Source: Arcobacter sp. CECT 8985 (lineage in GTDB: Bacteria > Campylobacterota > Campylobacteria > Campylobacterales > Arcobacteraceae). Taken from it: a stretch of DNA of 64,000 bases. Every line of letters starts with the position of its first letter. Within the stretch, counting starts at the first letter, position 1. Positions 15,870 to 26,002 of the stretch are shown here, piece by piece. The notes beneath the pieces were generated by a model, which did no database searches, had not been told where the DNA came from, and was given only the letters and a program-made list of their open reading frames with translations. The stretch spans positions 124,001 through 188,000 of the forward strand of contig NZ_PDKC01000002.1 of the NCBI RefSeq assembly GCF_004116495.1, given 5' to 3'. Made by a program: the position numbers and the translations under genes.

Positions 15870-17981
15870 ATGAACATAAAAAAGATACTATCAAAAGATT
15901 TAGTTGTTGTAGCACTTTTTGTTGCAATATTGATGATTATTATTGTTCCTTTACCAAAAGGAATTTTAGATTTTTTCTTGGTAGTATCTTTATCTTTGGC
16001 ACTTCTTATTTTATTAATTTCTTTATATATTCAAAGACCTTCAGATTTAACTACCTTTCCTACAATAATACTTATTCTTGCACTGTTTAGATTATCCTTA
16101 AATATTGCAACAACAAGATCTATTTTGAGTGAAGGTCACAATGGACCAGAAGCAGTAAGCTCCATTATTGCAGCCTTTGGAGAATTTGTTGTAGGTGGTA
16201 ATATGGTAATTGGTGTTATTGTATTTATTATATTAGTACTTATTAACTTCATGGTTGTAACAAAAGGTGCAACTAGGGTTGCTGAGGTTACTGCAAGGTT
16301 TACTCTTGATTCTATGCCTGGTAAACAAATGGCAATTGATGCTGATTTAAATGCAGGTTTCATTGATGATAAAGAAGCACAAATAAGAAGAAAAGAGCTT
16401 ATCTCTGATGCAAACTTTTATGGAGCAATGGATGGTTCTTCTAAGTTTGTAAAAGGTGATGCTGTTGCTGGTATTATTATTACTTTAGTTAATTTAATTG
16501 GTGGATTATTAATTGGTCTTTTTCAACATGATATGACTGTTTCTGAAAGTGGTCAAATTTATACAATATTAACAATTGGTGATGGTCTTGTTGCTCAAAT
16601 TCCTGCACTTATTTTATCAACTGCAACGGCAATTATTATTACTCGTTCTAATATGGATGAAGACAAATTTGCAAATCAATCTGTGCTTCAACTTGTAAAA
16701 GATAGTAAATCATTAATTCTAGTTGGTATTGGAATGATTTTATTTGCTTTTGTTCCCGGTTTTCCAAGTGGAATCTTAGTGTTAATGGGTCTTTTAATGA
16801 TGTTTGTTGGATATACTATTTATATGATTGAAGATAAACAAGATAATGTAGTTACAAGATTTTTCAAAACCGAAGAGAAAAAAGTTGCAAAAACATCAAA
16901 ATCTATAGATGAACTCAAAGAGATGAAAAAACAAAAAGCTCCTGATGAAAGTCAAGCTATTGAAAATATTATGAAGCTTGAAGTTCTTGAGTTGAAATTA
17001 GGTTTTAGACTTTTACAACTTGTTCAAGGAGATTCTGAATTATTAGATAAAATTAAAGGTATTAGAAAAACAATTGCTTCAGATTTAGGTTTTATTATTC
17101 CTCAAATTAGAATTTCAGATGATGGAAGTCTAATGCAAAATGAATATCAACTTTATTTAAAAAGAATTCCTTTAGTAAAAGGTAAAGTTGAAACTGAAAA
17201 ATTACTTGCAATGGGTGGAATTGGAAATGACAAATTAAAAGGCTTACATGTAAAAGAGCCTGTATTTGGTCTTGATGCAACTTGGATTAATAAAGATTTA
17301 AAAGAAGATGCACTAATGAAAGGTTATACTGTAGTTGATGCACCTACAATTATCTCAACTCATATTTCTGAAGTTATTAAAAAACATGCAGAAGATATAA
17401 TTACAAGACAGGATATTGTTGATATAATTGATGGATTGAAAAAAGATTTCCCTATTGTTGTAGAAGAGGCAATGAAAGTTACTTCATATGGTTCTTTATT
17501 AAAAGTTTGTAGAGATTTATTGCACGAAAAAATTCCAATTGTTGATATGTTAACAATTGTTGAGTCAATTGCAGATATTGCAGAGTTTACAAAAGCTCCT
17601 GATGTCCTTTTAGAACATGTAAGAAGCAAACTTTATAGATTAATTACACAAAGATTTAAAGATAATGATGGAGTTCTTCATATCGTCACAATTAAACCTG
17701 AAATAGAGCAACAATTCATAGGGAAACTTCAAGAGCAGCATGGTGTCTCTCAATTGATGTTATCAATTTCAGAGATAAATAACTTAGTTACTAAAACAAA
17801 AGAGCTACTTGATCAAGTGGAAGCTAAAGGCTTTGGAAAAGTTGCAATGGTTGTTGATCCATTACTTAGAAAAAGAGTTGCTGAAATATATGAAAAATTT
17901 GGTTTACAAATTGCTGTATTATCCCATGCAGAACTTGACTCAAGAGCAAACTTCTCAATAGAAGGAACTGTAGAATTTTAA
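15870..17981 (+). CDS. flhA: Flagellar export apparatus protein FlhA
   Basis: FlhA forms the nonameric ring and proton channel of the export gate. About the first 310 residues hold eight membrane helices. The FHIPEP-family signature region with DLNAGFIDDKEAQIRRKE is near residues 158-175. The large cytoplasmic domain then runs to the end (ITRQDIVDIIDGLKKDFP, VEEAMK). Length (703) is normal. It is the last recognisable flagellar gene of the operon; a BatD-like gene begins one base after its stop. Confidence 0.96.
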   Translation: MNIKKILSKDLVVVALFVAILMIIIVPLPKGILDFFLVVSLSLALLILLISLYIQRPSDLTTFPTIILILALFRLSLNIATTRSILSEGHNGPEAVSSIIAAFGEFVVGGNMVIGVIVFIILVLINFMVVTKGATRVAEVTARFTLDSMPGKQMAIDADLNAGFIDDKEAQIRRKELISDANFYGAMDGSSKFVKGDAVAGIIITLVNLIGGLLIGLFQHDMTVSESGQIYTILTIGDGLVAQIPALILSTATAIIITRSNMDEDKFANQSVLQLVKDSKSLILVGIGMILFAFVPGFPSGILVLMGLLMMFVGYTIYMIEDKQDNVVTRFFKTEEKKVAKTSKSIDELKEMKKQKAPDESQAIENIMKLEVLELKLGFRLLQLVQGDSELLDKIKGIRKTIASDLGFIIPQIRISDDGSLMQNEYQLYLKRIPLVKGKVETEKLLAMGGIGNDKLKGLHVKEPVFGLDATWINKDLKEDALMKGYTVVDAPTIISTHISEVIKKHAEDIITRQDIVDIIDGLKKDFPIVVEEAMKVTSYGSLLKVCRDLLHEKIPIVDMLTIVESIADIAEFTKAPDVLLEHVRSKLYRLITQRFKDNDGVLHIVTIKPEIEQQFIGKLQEQHGVSQLMLSISEINNLVTKTKELLDQVEAKGFGKVAMVVDPLLRKRVAEIYEKFGLQIAVLSHAELDSRANFSIEGTVEF

Positions 17982-17982
17982 A

Positions 17983-19458
17983 ATGAAACTATATAGAGCA
18001 TTATTAATTATATTTATTTTTATAAATACACTTTTAGCTGATGTATCAATTAATGCACCAACTACTTATTTTCAAAATGAGGCATATGTTTTTACAATTA
18101 AAGCAACTGGTTCAGATGTTGTTTTTCCCAAAATCGATAAGATATCTAATCAAAAAGTACAAACTATATCAACATCAAAATCTATTCAAATAGTAAACTC
18201 TTCAATGAAAAAATCAATTATTAGAAAGTATAGATTTTTTCCAAAAAATGATTTTGTTCTTCCAAGTTTTACTATAAAAATTGATGGTAAAGATGAAAAA
18301 ACAAAACAAATTAAAGTAAAAAAAACACAAGTAAAAAAATCAAACTTTAAATATGCAAATTTAGAAGTAAGTACTTCAAAAACTGATCTTTATGTAGGAG
18401 AAGCATTTAAATTAAAATTAAAATTTAAATATTTATCTTCTTTAAATATTTCAAATTTAAGTGTATCAAATGTTGATCTTAAAGATATTTGGTTTAAACA
18501 ATTAAAAGGTGAAAAACATTATAAAGAAGGTGATTTTGATGTTCATGAATTGACTTATTTAATGTTTGCTCAAAAAAGTGGTCATTTAAAGATTGAACCT
18601 TTTAGAGTAAATATGAGTTTAGTAGCTCAAAATTCAGATCCTTTTTTTGGGTTTGTACAACAAAATGCTAATATAAAAAGAGTTTATTCAAATTCTATAA
18701 ATATTAATGTAAAAAAACTTCCTGATAATTTAAATTTAATTGGTCATTTTGATATTAAAACATCTGTTGATAAAACTACAATAAATCAAGGTGATTCAAT
18801 CACTTATAAGGTTAAAATTTCAGGAATTGGAAATATTGATGATATAAAAGATATAAAATTAAATATTAAAAATGCACAAGTTTTTGAAAATAAACCTAAA
18901 ATCAGTACAAATATAAAAGATTCTAAATATTATGGAGAATATGAAAAAGTATTTTCTATTATTCCTTTAAAAAATATAAATATTGATTCTATAAAATTAA
19001 GATATTTAGATGAAAAAACTAAAAAAGTTGTAGTAAAATCAAGTGATTCTTTTTCAATTAAAGTTAAAAAAATAAAAAAACAAGAACATAAACTTTATGT
19101 TCCTACTAAAAAAAATGATGACAAAACAAAAGTTGTAGTAAAAGAAGTGCAAGTGTCATCTGTAAAACAGAATATAATATATTTTCTTTTAGGTTCTATT
19201 TTTACATTTTTGATTATTTTCTTGGTGAAATATTTTGAAAAGAAAAGAAAAAATAGCAAAAAAGATAGTACAATTATACAAAAAATTAAAAAATCTAAAA
19301 CAAAAGATAATTTAATTAAAATCCTTGCTGTTTATATAAAAAAAGATGAGCAATTAGATAAAATGATTTATAAACTTCAAGATGAAAATGAAGATTTTAA
19401 ATCATTAAAAAAACAGATAGTTGATTTAATTAAACAGTTAGAAAAAGGCAAAAAGTGA
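17983..19458 (+). CDS. BatD-like periplasmic protein with C-terminal membrane anchor
   Basis: The product has a signal peptide (ALLIIFIFINTLLA) and several beta-rich segments typical of BatD: an N-terminal domain ending in a FPKNDFVLPSF motif, then a second domain with VDKTTINQGDSITYKVKISG. A membrane helix lies near residues 391-412, followed by a basic cytoplasmic tail. BatD proteins usually accompany MoxR and BatA/B in envelope-stress or aerotolerance operons. None of those partners is visible here; the gene instead follows flhA and overlaps an envelope lipoyl-like gene by four bases. Function in this setting is open. Confidence 0.75.
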   Translation: MKLYRALLIIFIFINTLLADVSINAPTTYFQNEAYVFTIKATGSDVVFPKIDKISNQKVQTISTSKSIQIVNSSMKKSIIRKYRFFPKNDFVLPSFTIKIDGKDEKTKQIKVKKTQVKKSNFKYANLEVSTSKTDLYVGEAFKLKLKFKYLSSLNISNLSVSNVDLKDIWFKQLKGEKHYKEGDFDVHELTYLMFAQKSGHLKIEPFRVNMSLVAQNSDPFFGFVQQNANIKRVYSNSININVKKLPDNLNLIGHFDIKTSVDKTTINQGDSITYKVKISGIGNIDDIKDIKLNIKNAQVFENKPKISTNIKDSKYYGEYEKVFSIIPLKNINIDSIKLRYLDEKTKKVVVKSSDSFSIKVKKIKKQEHKLYVPTKKNDDKTKVVVKEVQVSSVKQNIIYFLLGSIFTFLIIFLVKYFEKKRKNSKKDSTIIQKIKKSKTKDNLIKILAVYIKKDEQLDKMIYKLQDENEDFKSLKKQIVDLIKQLEKGKK

Positions 19459-20162
19459 AATATATAATATTATTATTGATTTCAATTAATTTTATGTTTG
19501 CTTCTGTATTTTATTCAAAATTAGAGCCAGTAAATAGTTATAAAATTAAAGCAGCTGTTAGTGGAAAAGTTATTTTTTCAAATGAGAGTGTTGAAGGTAA
19601 AAGAGCTAATAATTCTTTGATTATTAAGTTGGATTCATATGTTGATGAAGTTGATTTAAAACAGACTCAAAACAAGTTAAATGCAATACAATCAATGATT
19701 GATATTGAAAATAATAATTATAAAAGAATGAAAAAAGTATCTTCAAAATCAGATTTTGAAAAAGATACACAAAAATTAAAAGTTATAAATTTAAAAACTT
19801 CAAAAGCTGATGCTTTAATTAAAATTGCAAATTTGAAAGATAGTATAAAAAATAAGAAATTAATGGAAAAAGATAATTATATTTATAATATTAATGTAAA
19901 AAAAGGAGATTATGTAACTCCTGGTACTTTGCTATATGAATCAAAAGATTTAAGTCAAGGAAAACTTACAATATTTGTTCCAATTGCAGATATAAATAGT
20001 ATAAAAAATAAAAAAATATATCTTGATGATAAAAAAAGTAATTTAAAAATAACAAAGATTTATGATGTAGCAGATAGTGAACATATATCATCTTATAAAG
20101 TAGAGATTTATGTTCCAAAAGTTAAAAAATTTTCAAGGTTAGTAAAAATTGAGTTCAAATAA
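19455..20162 (+). CDS. Secreted HlyD-like protein (lipoyl-type hairpin), unknown role
   Basis: A 235-residue protein with a signal peptide (YIILLLISINFMFA). It shows a split biotinyl/lipoyl-like domain: AAVSGKVIFSNESVEG before, and INVKKGDYVTPGTLLYES after, a long coiled-coil insertion. This is the layout of periplasmic adaptor (HlyD/RND membrane-fusion) proteins, but it is shorter than most and no transporter pair is adjacent. The start is GTG inside the end of the BatD-like gene. It overlaps the following oxidoreductase gene by 14 bases, implying co-translation. Confidence 0.65.
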   Translation: MKYIILLLISINFMFASVFYSKLEPVNSYKIKAAVSGKVIFSNESVEGKRANNSLIIKLDSYVDEVDLKQTQNKLNAIQSMIDIENNNYKRMKKVSSKSDFEKDTQKLKVINLKTSKADALIKIANLKDSIKNKKLMEKDNYIYNINVKKGDYVTPGTLLYESKDLSQGKLTIFVPIADINSIKNKKIYLDDKKSNLKITKIYDVADSEHISSYKVEIYVPKVKKFSRLVKIEFK

Positions 20163-21855
20163 AACAGTAGCATGCCCTTTAGACTGTTATGATGCTTGTG
20201 AAGCAGTAGTTGTAAATGGTAAAATTAGAGGAAGTAAACAACACTTTCCTACAAATGGTAATTTATGTGCAAATTTTATATCTTGTACAAAAGAAGAGTA
20301 TTTAAACACGGCATATTTCAATAATGAAAAAATATCTTTAGATAGTGCTTTAGATATATTAGTTTCTAAATTAGAAAATAATAAATCAAATGAATCACTT
20401 TTTTATAAAGGTAGTGGAAATATTGGAGTTATGCAAAAAAGTTTGAAAAGTTTTTTTGCAAAATATGGTTCAATATTAACAGAAGGTAGCCTTTGTGATG
20501 GTGGTGGAAGTGTTGGAATTGAAAGAAATAGAAAACAGACAGTAAATCCTCCAATTGAACAACTACTTAAAGCAGATGTTATTATTGTTTGGGGAAGAAA
20601 TTTTTCTGTAACATCATCACATATGTATGAATTAGTAAAAGATAAAACATTTATTACAATTGATCCAGTTAAAACACATATTGCTAAAAATTCAGATTTA
20701 CACCTTGCATTAAATCCTAAAACAGATTATGAATTAGCACTTTTATTGACTAGGTTTGCACATATGCAAGATATGGAAGATGAAGAATTTTGTGAAAAAT
20801 TTAATACAAGTGAAGATTTTTTTGATTTGGCAAAAAGTAGACCTGTTATTTCATATGAAGAAGCAACGGGAGTTAGTTTAGAAGATATAAATAGATTTTT
20901 TGAAATTATAGAAAATAAAAAAGTTGCAATGGTTTTAGGCCTTGGAGTACAAAAATATTATGAAGGTGCAAATATTACAAGATGTATAGACTCTTTTGCT
21001 GCTTTTTTAGGTCTTCATAATAATAAAAAACATTGTGGTGTTTGGTATTTGAGTAACTCTCATTATGGGTATGAACAACAATTTATTACTAAAAGTGAAC
21101 ATAAAAAAGAAAAAGTAACTGAAGTAGATTTCTCAAAATATAAATTAGTATTTATTCAAGGTGGAAATCCTGTTGTAAGTGCTCCTAATACAAAAAGAGT
21201 TATAGATGGATTAAAAAATACTTTTGTTGTTTTTATGGGTACAACTTATAATGATACTTGTGAATATGCAGACTTGATAATTCCTTCATGCTCTTTTTTA
21301 CAAAAACAAGATGTTAGGTTATCTTATGGTCATCAATATAAAGCAGTTTCACAAAAAATTCAAGAAGTAAATGAAAACTCAATAAGTGAATACGATTTAA
21401 CTAAGTATTTATTTGATAAATTTAATTTTGATGGATTAAAAGATGAAAATGAAATTATTGATTATTATAAAAACAAAGAAGTAAAACCATTTGAATTTGA
21501 TAATTTTGAATTTATTGATGAGCTTGATATTGAGCATCTTTATGAACAAAAGTTAGATAATGAATTTTATTTTATTACTGCAAAAAAGAAAAAGAGTTTA
21601 AACTCTTCTTTTAAAATAGATAATAGTTTATATTTAAATCCAAAGTGTGGATTTGATAATGGACAAGAGGTTATATTAAAATCAAAATATGGCAAAGCAA
21701 AGTTTTTAGTTAAATTAACTGATGATGTAAAAGATAATTGTGTTTTATGTTATGCAGGAAACAAAAATGCAAACTATATAACTCCATATTATAGTGATGA
21801 ATCTTCATCTAGTGCTATGTATCAAGAGGTTTTAGTATCTATTGAATTACCGTAA
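20149..21855 (+). CDS. Molybdopterin-dependent oxidoreductase with an N-terminal [4Fe-4S] site
   Basis: The N-terminus has the cluster motif CPLDCYDAC, then NGNLCANF as the fourth Cys region, typical of the molybdopterin (bis-MGD) oxidoreductase superfamily. Further on are SGNIGVMQ, VWGRNFSVTSSH, a Gly-rich IQGGNPVVSAPNTKR and a C-terminal beta-barrel region. At 568 residues it is much shorter than formate or nitrate reductases. There is no Tat signal, so it should be cytoplasmic. The substrate is not predictable. Start TTG 20149, with AAGG at 20135-20138. It overlaps the next MFS gene by 14 bases. No dedicated electron-transfer partner is adjacent. Confidence 0.85.
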   Translation: MSSNKTVACPLDCYDACEAVVVNGKIRGSKQHFPTNGNLCANFISCTKEEYLNTAYFNNEKISLDSALDILVSKLENNKSNESLFYKGSGNIGVMQKSLKSFFAKYGSILTEGSLCDGGGSVGIERNRKQTVNPPIEQLLKADVIIVWGRNFSVTSSHMYELVKDKTFITIDPVKTHIAKNSDLHLALNPKTDYELALLLTRFAHMQDMEDEEFCEKFNTSEDFFDLAKSRPVISYEEATGVSLEDINRFFEIIENKKVAMVLGLGVQKYYEGANITRCIDSFAAFLGLHNNKKHCGVWYLSNSHYGYEQQFITKSEHKKEKVTEVDFSKYKLVFIQGGNPVVSAPNTKRVIDGLKNTFVVFMGTTYNDTCEYADLIIPSCSFLQKQDVRLSYGHQYKAVSQKIQEVNENSISEYDLTKYLFDKFNFDGLKDENEIIDYYKNKEVKPFEFDNFEFIDELDIEHLYEQKLDNEFYFITAKKKKSLNSSFKIDNSLYLNPKCGFDNGQEVILKSKYGKAKFLVKLTDDVKDNCVLCYAGNKNANYITPYYSDESSSSAMYQEVLVSIELP

Positions 21856-23023
21856 ACTTTTTAAAGAGCATAAAGTAATAAGAGATTTATCTCTTGTTCA
21901 ATTCATTTCATATTTTGGTGCATGGTTTTCAAATGTTGCAATTTATACAATGCTTGTAAAATTTGGAAGTAGTCCTTTTGCAATAGCAATTGTTACAGCC
22001 ATGCATTTTCTTCCAGCAATAATTATTGCTCCTTTTGCAGGGGCAATAATTGATAGATTTAAGATAAAAAAGTTGATGATGACTCTTCTTTTTACTGAAT
22101 TTGTTATGACTTTATGTTTTTTATTTATAGATAATAAAGAACAAATTTGGCTTTTACTTATTTTTATTTTTATTCGTATGAGTAGTGCTTCTATGTTCTT
22201 TTCAACAGAGATGTCTTTATTAGCTAAACTTGTAAAAGGTAAAGCTTTACAAAAAGCAAATGAAATACATTCAATTATTTGGTCGTTTTGTTACTCTTTT
22301 GGAATGGCAGTAAGTGGTTTTGTAGTAAGTTCTGTTGGTATTAAAACCGCTTTTATTATAGATGCTTCCTTTTTCTTAGTTGCTATAGTGGTATTTTTTA
22401 AAATAAATTTTGTTGTAAAAGACTCAGAAATAACTGATAAGTTTTTCAAAATTATTAAAGATGGATTTTTTTATATAAAAAATCATAAAATATTATTTCA
22501 TTTGATTATTTTACATGCAAGTGTTGGTTTAACATCATTTGATACATTAATTACTTTACTTGCCAAAAATGAATATAAATTTGTAATTGCAACTGCACTA
22601 TCTATTGGTATATCAAATGCTGTAAGAGCTCTTGCATTGATGATAGGACCATATTTTATAGGTAGATTTGCAAATGATAAAAGTTTTTTTTATATTTTAA
22701 TTCTTCAAGGAATTAGTATTTGGATATGGGGACTTTTACAATTTAATTTTTATTATGCTTTATTAGGTCTATTTATTACAGGTTTTTTTACTACTACAAT
22801 TTGGTCTTATACATATGCATTAATTCAAGAAAATTGTGAACATAAATATTTAGGAAGAGTAATTGCTTATAATGATATGATTTTTATGCTATCAAATATT
22901 ATTACTACGCTTTTTATAGGTTTAATGACAAGTTTAATTTCTCTTGATATAATTACATATTGTCTTGGCTTTGGATTTATCCTATTTGCTTTTTATTTTA
23001 AAAAAGTTTTACAATGGTTATAA
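21842..23023 (+). CDS. MFS transporter
   Basis: This is a twelve-helix inner-membrane transporter of 393 residues. The start is followed by LSLVQFISYFGAWFSNVAIY and by a PFAGAIIDRFKIKKLM loop, which matches the conserved loop between helices 2 and 3 in the major facilitator superfamily, especially the EntS/MFS_3 group of exporters. The substrate is unknown. The TTG start lies inside the oxidoreductase gene, so the two are probably translated together; a link between transporter substrate and the enzyme is possible but unsupported by sequence. Confidence 0.85.
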   Translation: MNYRKLFKEHKVIRDLSLVQFISYFGAWFSNVAIYTMLVKFGSSPFAIAIVTAMHFLPAIIIAPFAGAIIDRFKIKKLMMTLLFTEFVMTLCFLFIDNKEQIWLLLIFIFIRMSSASMFFSTEMSLLAKLVKGKALQKANEIHSIIWSFCYSFGMAVSGFVVSSVGIKTAFIIDASFFLVAIVVFFKINFVVKDSEITDKFFKIIKDGFFYIKNHKILFHLIILHASVGLTSFDTLITLLAKNEYKFVIATALSIGISNAVRALALMIGPYFIGRFANDKSFFYILILQGISIWIWGLLQFNFYYALLGLFITGFFTTTIWSYTYALIQENCEHKYLGRVIAYNDMIFMLSNIITTLFIGLMTSLISLDIITYCLGFGFILFAFYFKKVLQWL

Positions 23024-23045
23024 TTCTTTTATATGTGGAGTTTAA

Positions 23046-25034
23046 ATGTTTCATGAAAAATATTTATCAAAATTAATAATATTTACTCCAATAATACTAA
23101 TTATATTAGTTACTACATTAGTTACCTTTACTCAAATAAAAAAACTTGAAAGTAAATTTATAGAAGATAGTACTAAATTAAAAGCAAAATTGATAAAAGA
23201 AGAAAAAAATAAACTTTCTCAAAAAATAAATACTCTTGATGAATATATAACTTACCAAAAATCAACAACAAAAAAACTTCTAAATACTGAAATAAAACAA
23301 AGAGTAGATTTAATATATGAGATTATATTAAATAAATATAATGAAAATACTGGAATTGAAAAAGAAAAAAAAATTAAAAAAGATTTGATTGATATTATAA
23401 AAGTAATGGAATTTAAGGATAATGGATATTTCTTTTTGATAGAAAAAAAGAATAATAAACTAATTCCTATTATATATCCTGCTTATAGAGAGTATGAAAA
23501 TAAAGATATTCTAAAAATAGAAAATAAAGAACAAATGGAATTTGTTAAACAAATAAAAAATATGACTAAAGATAAATATATTACATATAATTTAAAAACA
23601 GCTATTTCAAATATTGATAGTTATAAAAAAATATCATTTATTAAAATATTTAAACCTTATAATTGGTTAATAGGTCATGGTAATTATTTTGAGATAATTG
23701 ATACTATATTAAAACAAAAAGTTTTAAACAGAATTGATTCTTTTGACCCCAAAAGTGATCAAAAAATATTTGTAATAGATAAAAATAACGTAATACTTAA
23801 TACAAATTATAAAAAAATAACTGATAATAGTGATAATGAATTCATAAAAAAAATTAATAAAACAAGAAAAGAGAAAAACTATAATAAAACATACTATTTT
23901 TGGACAAAAAGTTATAAAAATTTAATTGCATATAAATATGTAAAAGATTGGGATTGGGTATTAGTTGATAAAATTGATTTAAAAAGTTTAGAAAAAACAA
24001 TTATTGATATTATTGGGAATAAGAAGCAAGATGAAAAAAACTTAATTCAATTTAGTATAAAAATTGCATTATTTGTTATCTTATTTGGAAGTTTACTTAC
24101 TTTTTTTATATCAAAAAGAATAGAACTTATTTTTAAATCTTATAAAAATAATATTGAAAGCCAAAAAAATGTATTGAAAAATATAAATGCTACACTTGAA
24201 TCAAAAGTAAAATATAAAACAAAAGAGTTAGAAAAGTTAAATGAACAATTAAAAGATGAAGTTAAAAAAGAAGTATTAAAAAATAGAAAAAAAGATCAAA
24301 TGTTATTCAATCAATCAAAAATGGCATCAATGGGTGAAATGATTGGTAATATTGCACATCAATGGAGGCAACCTTTAAGTACTATTAGTACAGCAGCAAG
24401 TGGAATTGCAATAAAATATGATTATGGTATGTTAAGTAAAGAAGAGGTAAAAAAAGATTTAAAAGCAATAGTAAATACTACTCAATATCTTTCTCAAACT
24501 ATAGAAGATTTTAGAAATTTCTTTAAAGAAAATAAAGAAAAAGAAGGCTTTTTATTGGATGATTGTATAGATGATTCTTTGAAAATTTTAGATGCAGCAT
24601 TTAAAAATAATTATATTGAAGTTATAAGAGAAAAAAATAATATAAAAGTATATTCAATAAAAAGTGAATTAACTCAAGCAATATTAAATATTTTAACTAA
24701 TGCAAAAGATATTTTGACTCAAGATGCAAAAATAGAAGATGATAAACGTTTTATAAAAATTAGTATAACAAATGATGAAAAATTCGCATATATTGTCATT
24801 TGTGATAGTGGTGGAGGAATAAAAAAAGATATTATAAATAAAGTATTTGAGCCTTACTTTACAACAAAGCATCAAAGCCAAGGAACTGGAATTGGTCTTT
24901 ATATGACTCGTGAAATTATTATAAAGCATTTAAATGGAAATATTTTAGTAGAAAATAAAGAGTTTGAGCACCAAAATAACTCTTATTTTGGTGCAAGTTT
25001 TAAAATCATAATTCCTGTAGATAGTTTATCTTAG
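23046..25034 (+). CDS. Membrane histidine kinase with extracellular Cache-type sensor
   Basis: A membrane helix near residues 10-27 is followed by a long periplasmic region (about 28-340). This has the Cache features DNGYFFLIEK and PYNWLIGHGNYFE, then a second, smaller module including YKYVKDWDWVLV. A second membrane helix at about 341-357 leads into a coiled coil. The HisKA region IGNIAHQWRQPLS holds the phospho-acceptor His438. The HATPase domain then shows ILTNAKD, DSGGGI and GTGIGLYM. No response regulator is adjacent, so it is an orphan sensor here. Its 3' end overlaps convergent bioD by 29 bases. Confidence 0.92.
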   Translation: MFHEKYLSKLIIFTPIILIILVTTLVTFTQIKKLESKFIEDSTKLKAKLIKEEKNKLSQKINTLDEYITYQKSTTKKLLNTEIKQRVDLIYEIILNKYNENTGIEKEKKIKKDLIDIIKVMEFKDNGYFFLIEKKNNKLIPIIYPAYREYENKDILKIENKEQMEFVKQIKNMTKDKYITYNLKTAISNIDSYKKISFIKIFKPYNWLIGHGNYFEIIDTILKQKVLNRIDSFDPKSDQKIFVIDKNNVILNTNYKKITDNSDNEFIKKINKTRKEKNYNKTYYFWTKSYKNLIAYKYVKDWDWVLVDKIDLKSLEKTIIDIIGNKKQDEKNLIQFSIKIALFVILFGSLLTFFISKRIELIFKSYKNNIESQKNVLKNINATLESKVKYKTKELEKLNEQLKDEVKKEVLKNRKKDQMLFNQSKMASMGEMIGNIAHQWRQPLSTISTAASGIAIKYDYGMLSKEEVKKDLKAIVNTTQYLSQTIEDFRNFFKENKEKEGFLLDDCIDDSLKILDAAFKNNYIEVIREKNNIKVYSIKSELTQAILNILTNAKDILTQDAKIEDDKRFIKISITNDEKFAYIVICDSGGGIKKDIINKVFEPYFTTKHQSQGTGIGLYMTREIIIKHLNGNILVENKEFEHQNNSYFGASFKIIIPVDSLS

Positions 25035-25638
25035 GAAAATAATCTTTTAAAAATGGTAAGGATACATCTTCAAAAGTATCTTTATCTTGATATAAATTAA
25101 TATAAAAATCAAATTTTATATCTCTATTTTTTAAAGCTTCAATACTTAATAAAGTATCATTTATACAGCCTAATTTACTTGGTGTAATTAAAATAGCTTC
25201 ACAATCAAATTTTTTTATTAAATCTATTATGAACATATTTTTTTGTATAGGAACCATAAGTCCTCCAGCACCTTCAATAATTAATACATCACATTTTTTT
25301 TGAAGTTTCTTCTTTTGATTTAATAAAAATTCAAAATCAAGTTTTGTATCTTTTTTTGCAACATATGGAGCTGCTGGAAGTTTAAATTGATAGGGAACAA
25401 CTTCATTTATATCAAAATCAAATTGTGGATTTAACTGTTTTATTAAATCTAACATATATGATCCATCAATAGGTTTATCAATAACTCCTGTTTCAAAAGG
25501 TTTAAAATAACCAACTTTTAATCCTAAATTTGTAAGTGCAATTGCAAATTTCTCACATCCATAAGTTTTGCCTACATCGGTATTTGTTGCACTTATAAAT
25601 AAGCTTTTGTTTAAATAGTAATTTTTTTCTTTTATCAT
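25006..25638 (-). CDS. bioD: Dethiobiotin synthetase BioD
   Basis: BioD closes the ureido ring of dethiobiotin from 7,8-diaminopelargonate, CO2 and ATP. The P-loop-like SATNTDVGKTYG near residue 17, the FKPFETGV lysine segment, the PAAPYVA motif and EGAGGLMVP are all present. The length (210) is slightly short but complete. It stands alone, without other bio genes in the window, and converges with the histidine kinase, overlapping by 29 bases. It shares its upstream gap with the divergent clpS. Confidence 0.93.
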   Translation of the reverse strand: MIKEKNYYLNKSLFISATNTDVGKTYGCEKFAIALTNLGLKVGYFKPFETGVIDKPIDGSYMLDLIKQLNPQFDFDINEVVPYQFKLPAAPYVAKKDTKLDFEFLLNQKKKLQKKCDVLIIEGAGGLMVPIQKNMFIIDLIKKFDCEAILITPSKLGCINDTLLSIEALKNRDIKFDFYINLYQDKDTFEDVSLPFLKDYFPKINYLQEL

Positions 25639-25655
25639 TGTAATTTCTTTTTTGG

Positions 25656-25661
25656 TATAAT
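25656..25661 (+). promoter_or_regulatory. Probable -10 box for the clpS-clpA unit
   Basis: TATAAT preceded by TTTTTTGG lies in the 60-base gap between bioD and clpS and points toward clpS. No convincing -35 hexamer is visible, which is usual for vegetative promoters of Campylobacterota. Confidence 0.5.
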
Positions 25662-25698
25662 ATTTTATATTGAGTATTTTATCGAAAAAAGGTTTGAA

Positions 25699-25998
25699 GT
25701 GGCTAATGAATTTGAAGTAGAATTAGATAATGATATAAAACTAGAAGAACCAAAAAAATATAAAGTGTTCTTACTAAATGATGATTATTCTACAATGGAT
25801 TTTGTAATAGAGGTTTTAGTTAATATATTTAGAAAAAAACAAGATGATGCTGCACAGATTATGTTGAACATCCATAATAAAGGCAAGGAAGTTTGTGGTG
25901 TTTATACACATGAAATTGCAGCTACAAAAGTTGCCCAAGTGACAACATTAGCAAGGGAAAGAGGTTTTCCTTTGAAAGCAATAATGGAAGAAGAGTAA
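25699..25998 (+). CDS. clpS: ATP-dependent Clp protease adaptor ClpS
   Basis: ClpS recognises N-degron residues and passes substrates to ClpA. The 99-residue protein has the acidic N-terminal extension, then KVFLLNDDYSTMDFVIEVL, whose NDD(Y)-type residues line the N-degron pocket. HNKGKEVCGVYTHEIA follows, including the conserved His of the pocket. The start is GTG, with AAAAGG at 25687-25692 as ribosome site. clpA begins four bases downstream, the standard pair. Confidence 0.95.
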   Translation: MANEFEVELDNDIKLEEPKKYKVFLLNDDYSTMDFVIEVLVNIFRKKQDDAAQIMLNIHNKGKEVCGVYTHEIAATKVAQVTTLARERGFPLKAIMEEE

Positions 25999-26002
25999 GA
26001 TT

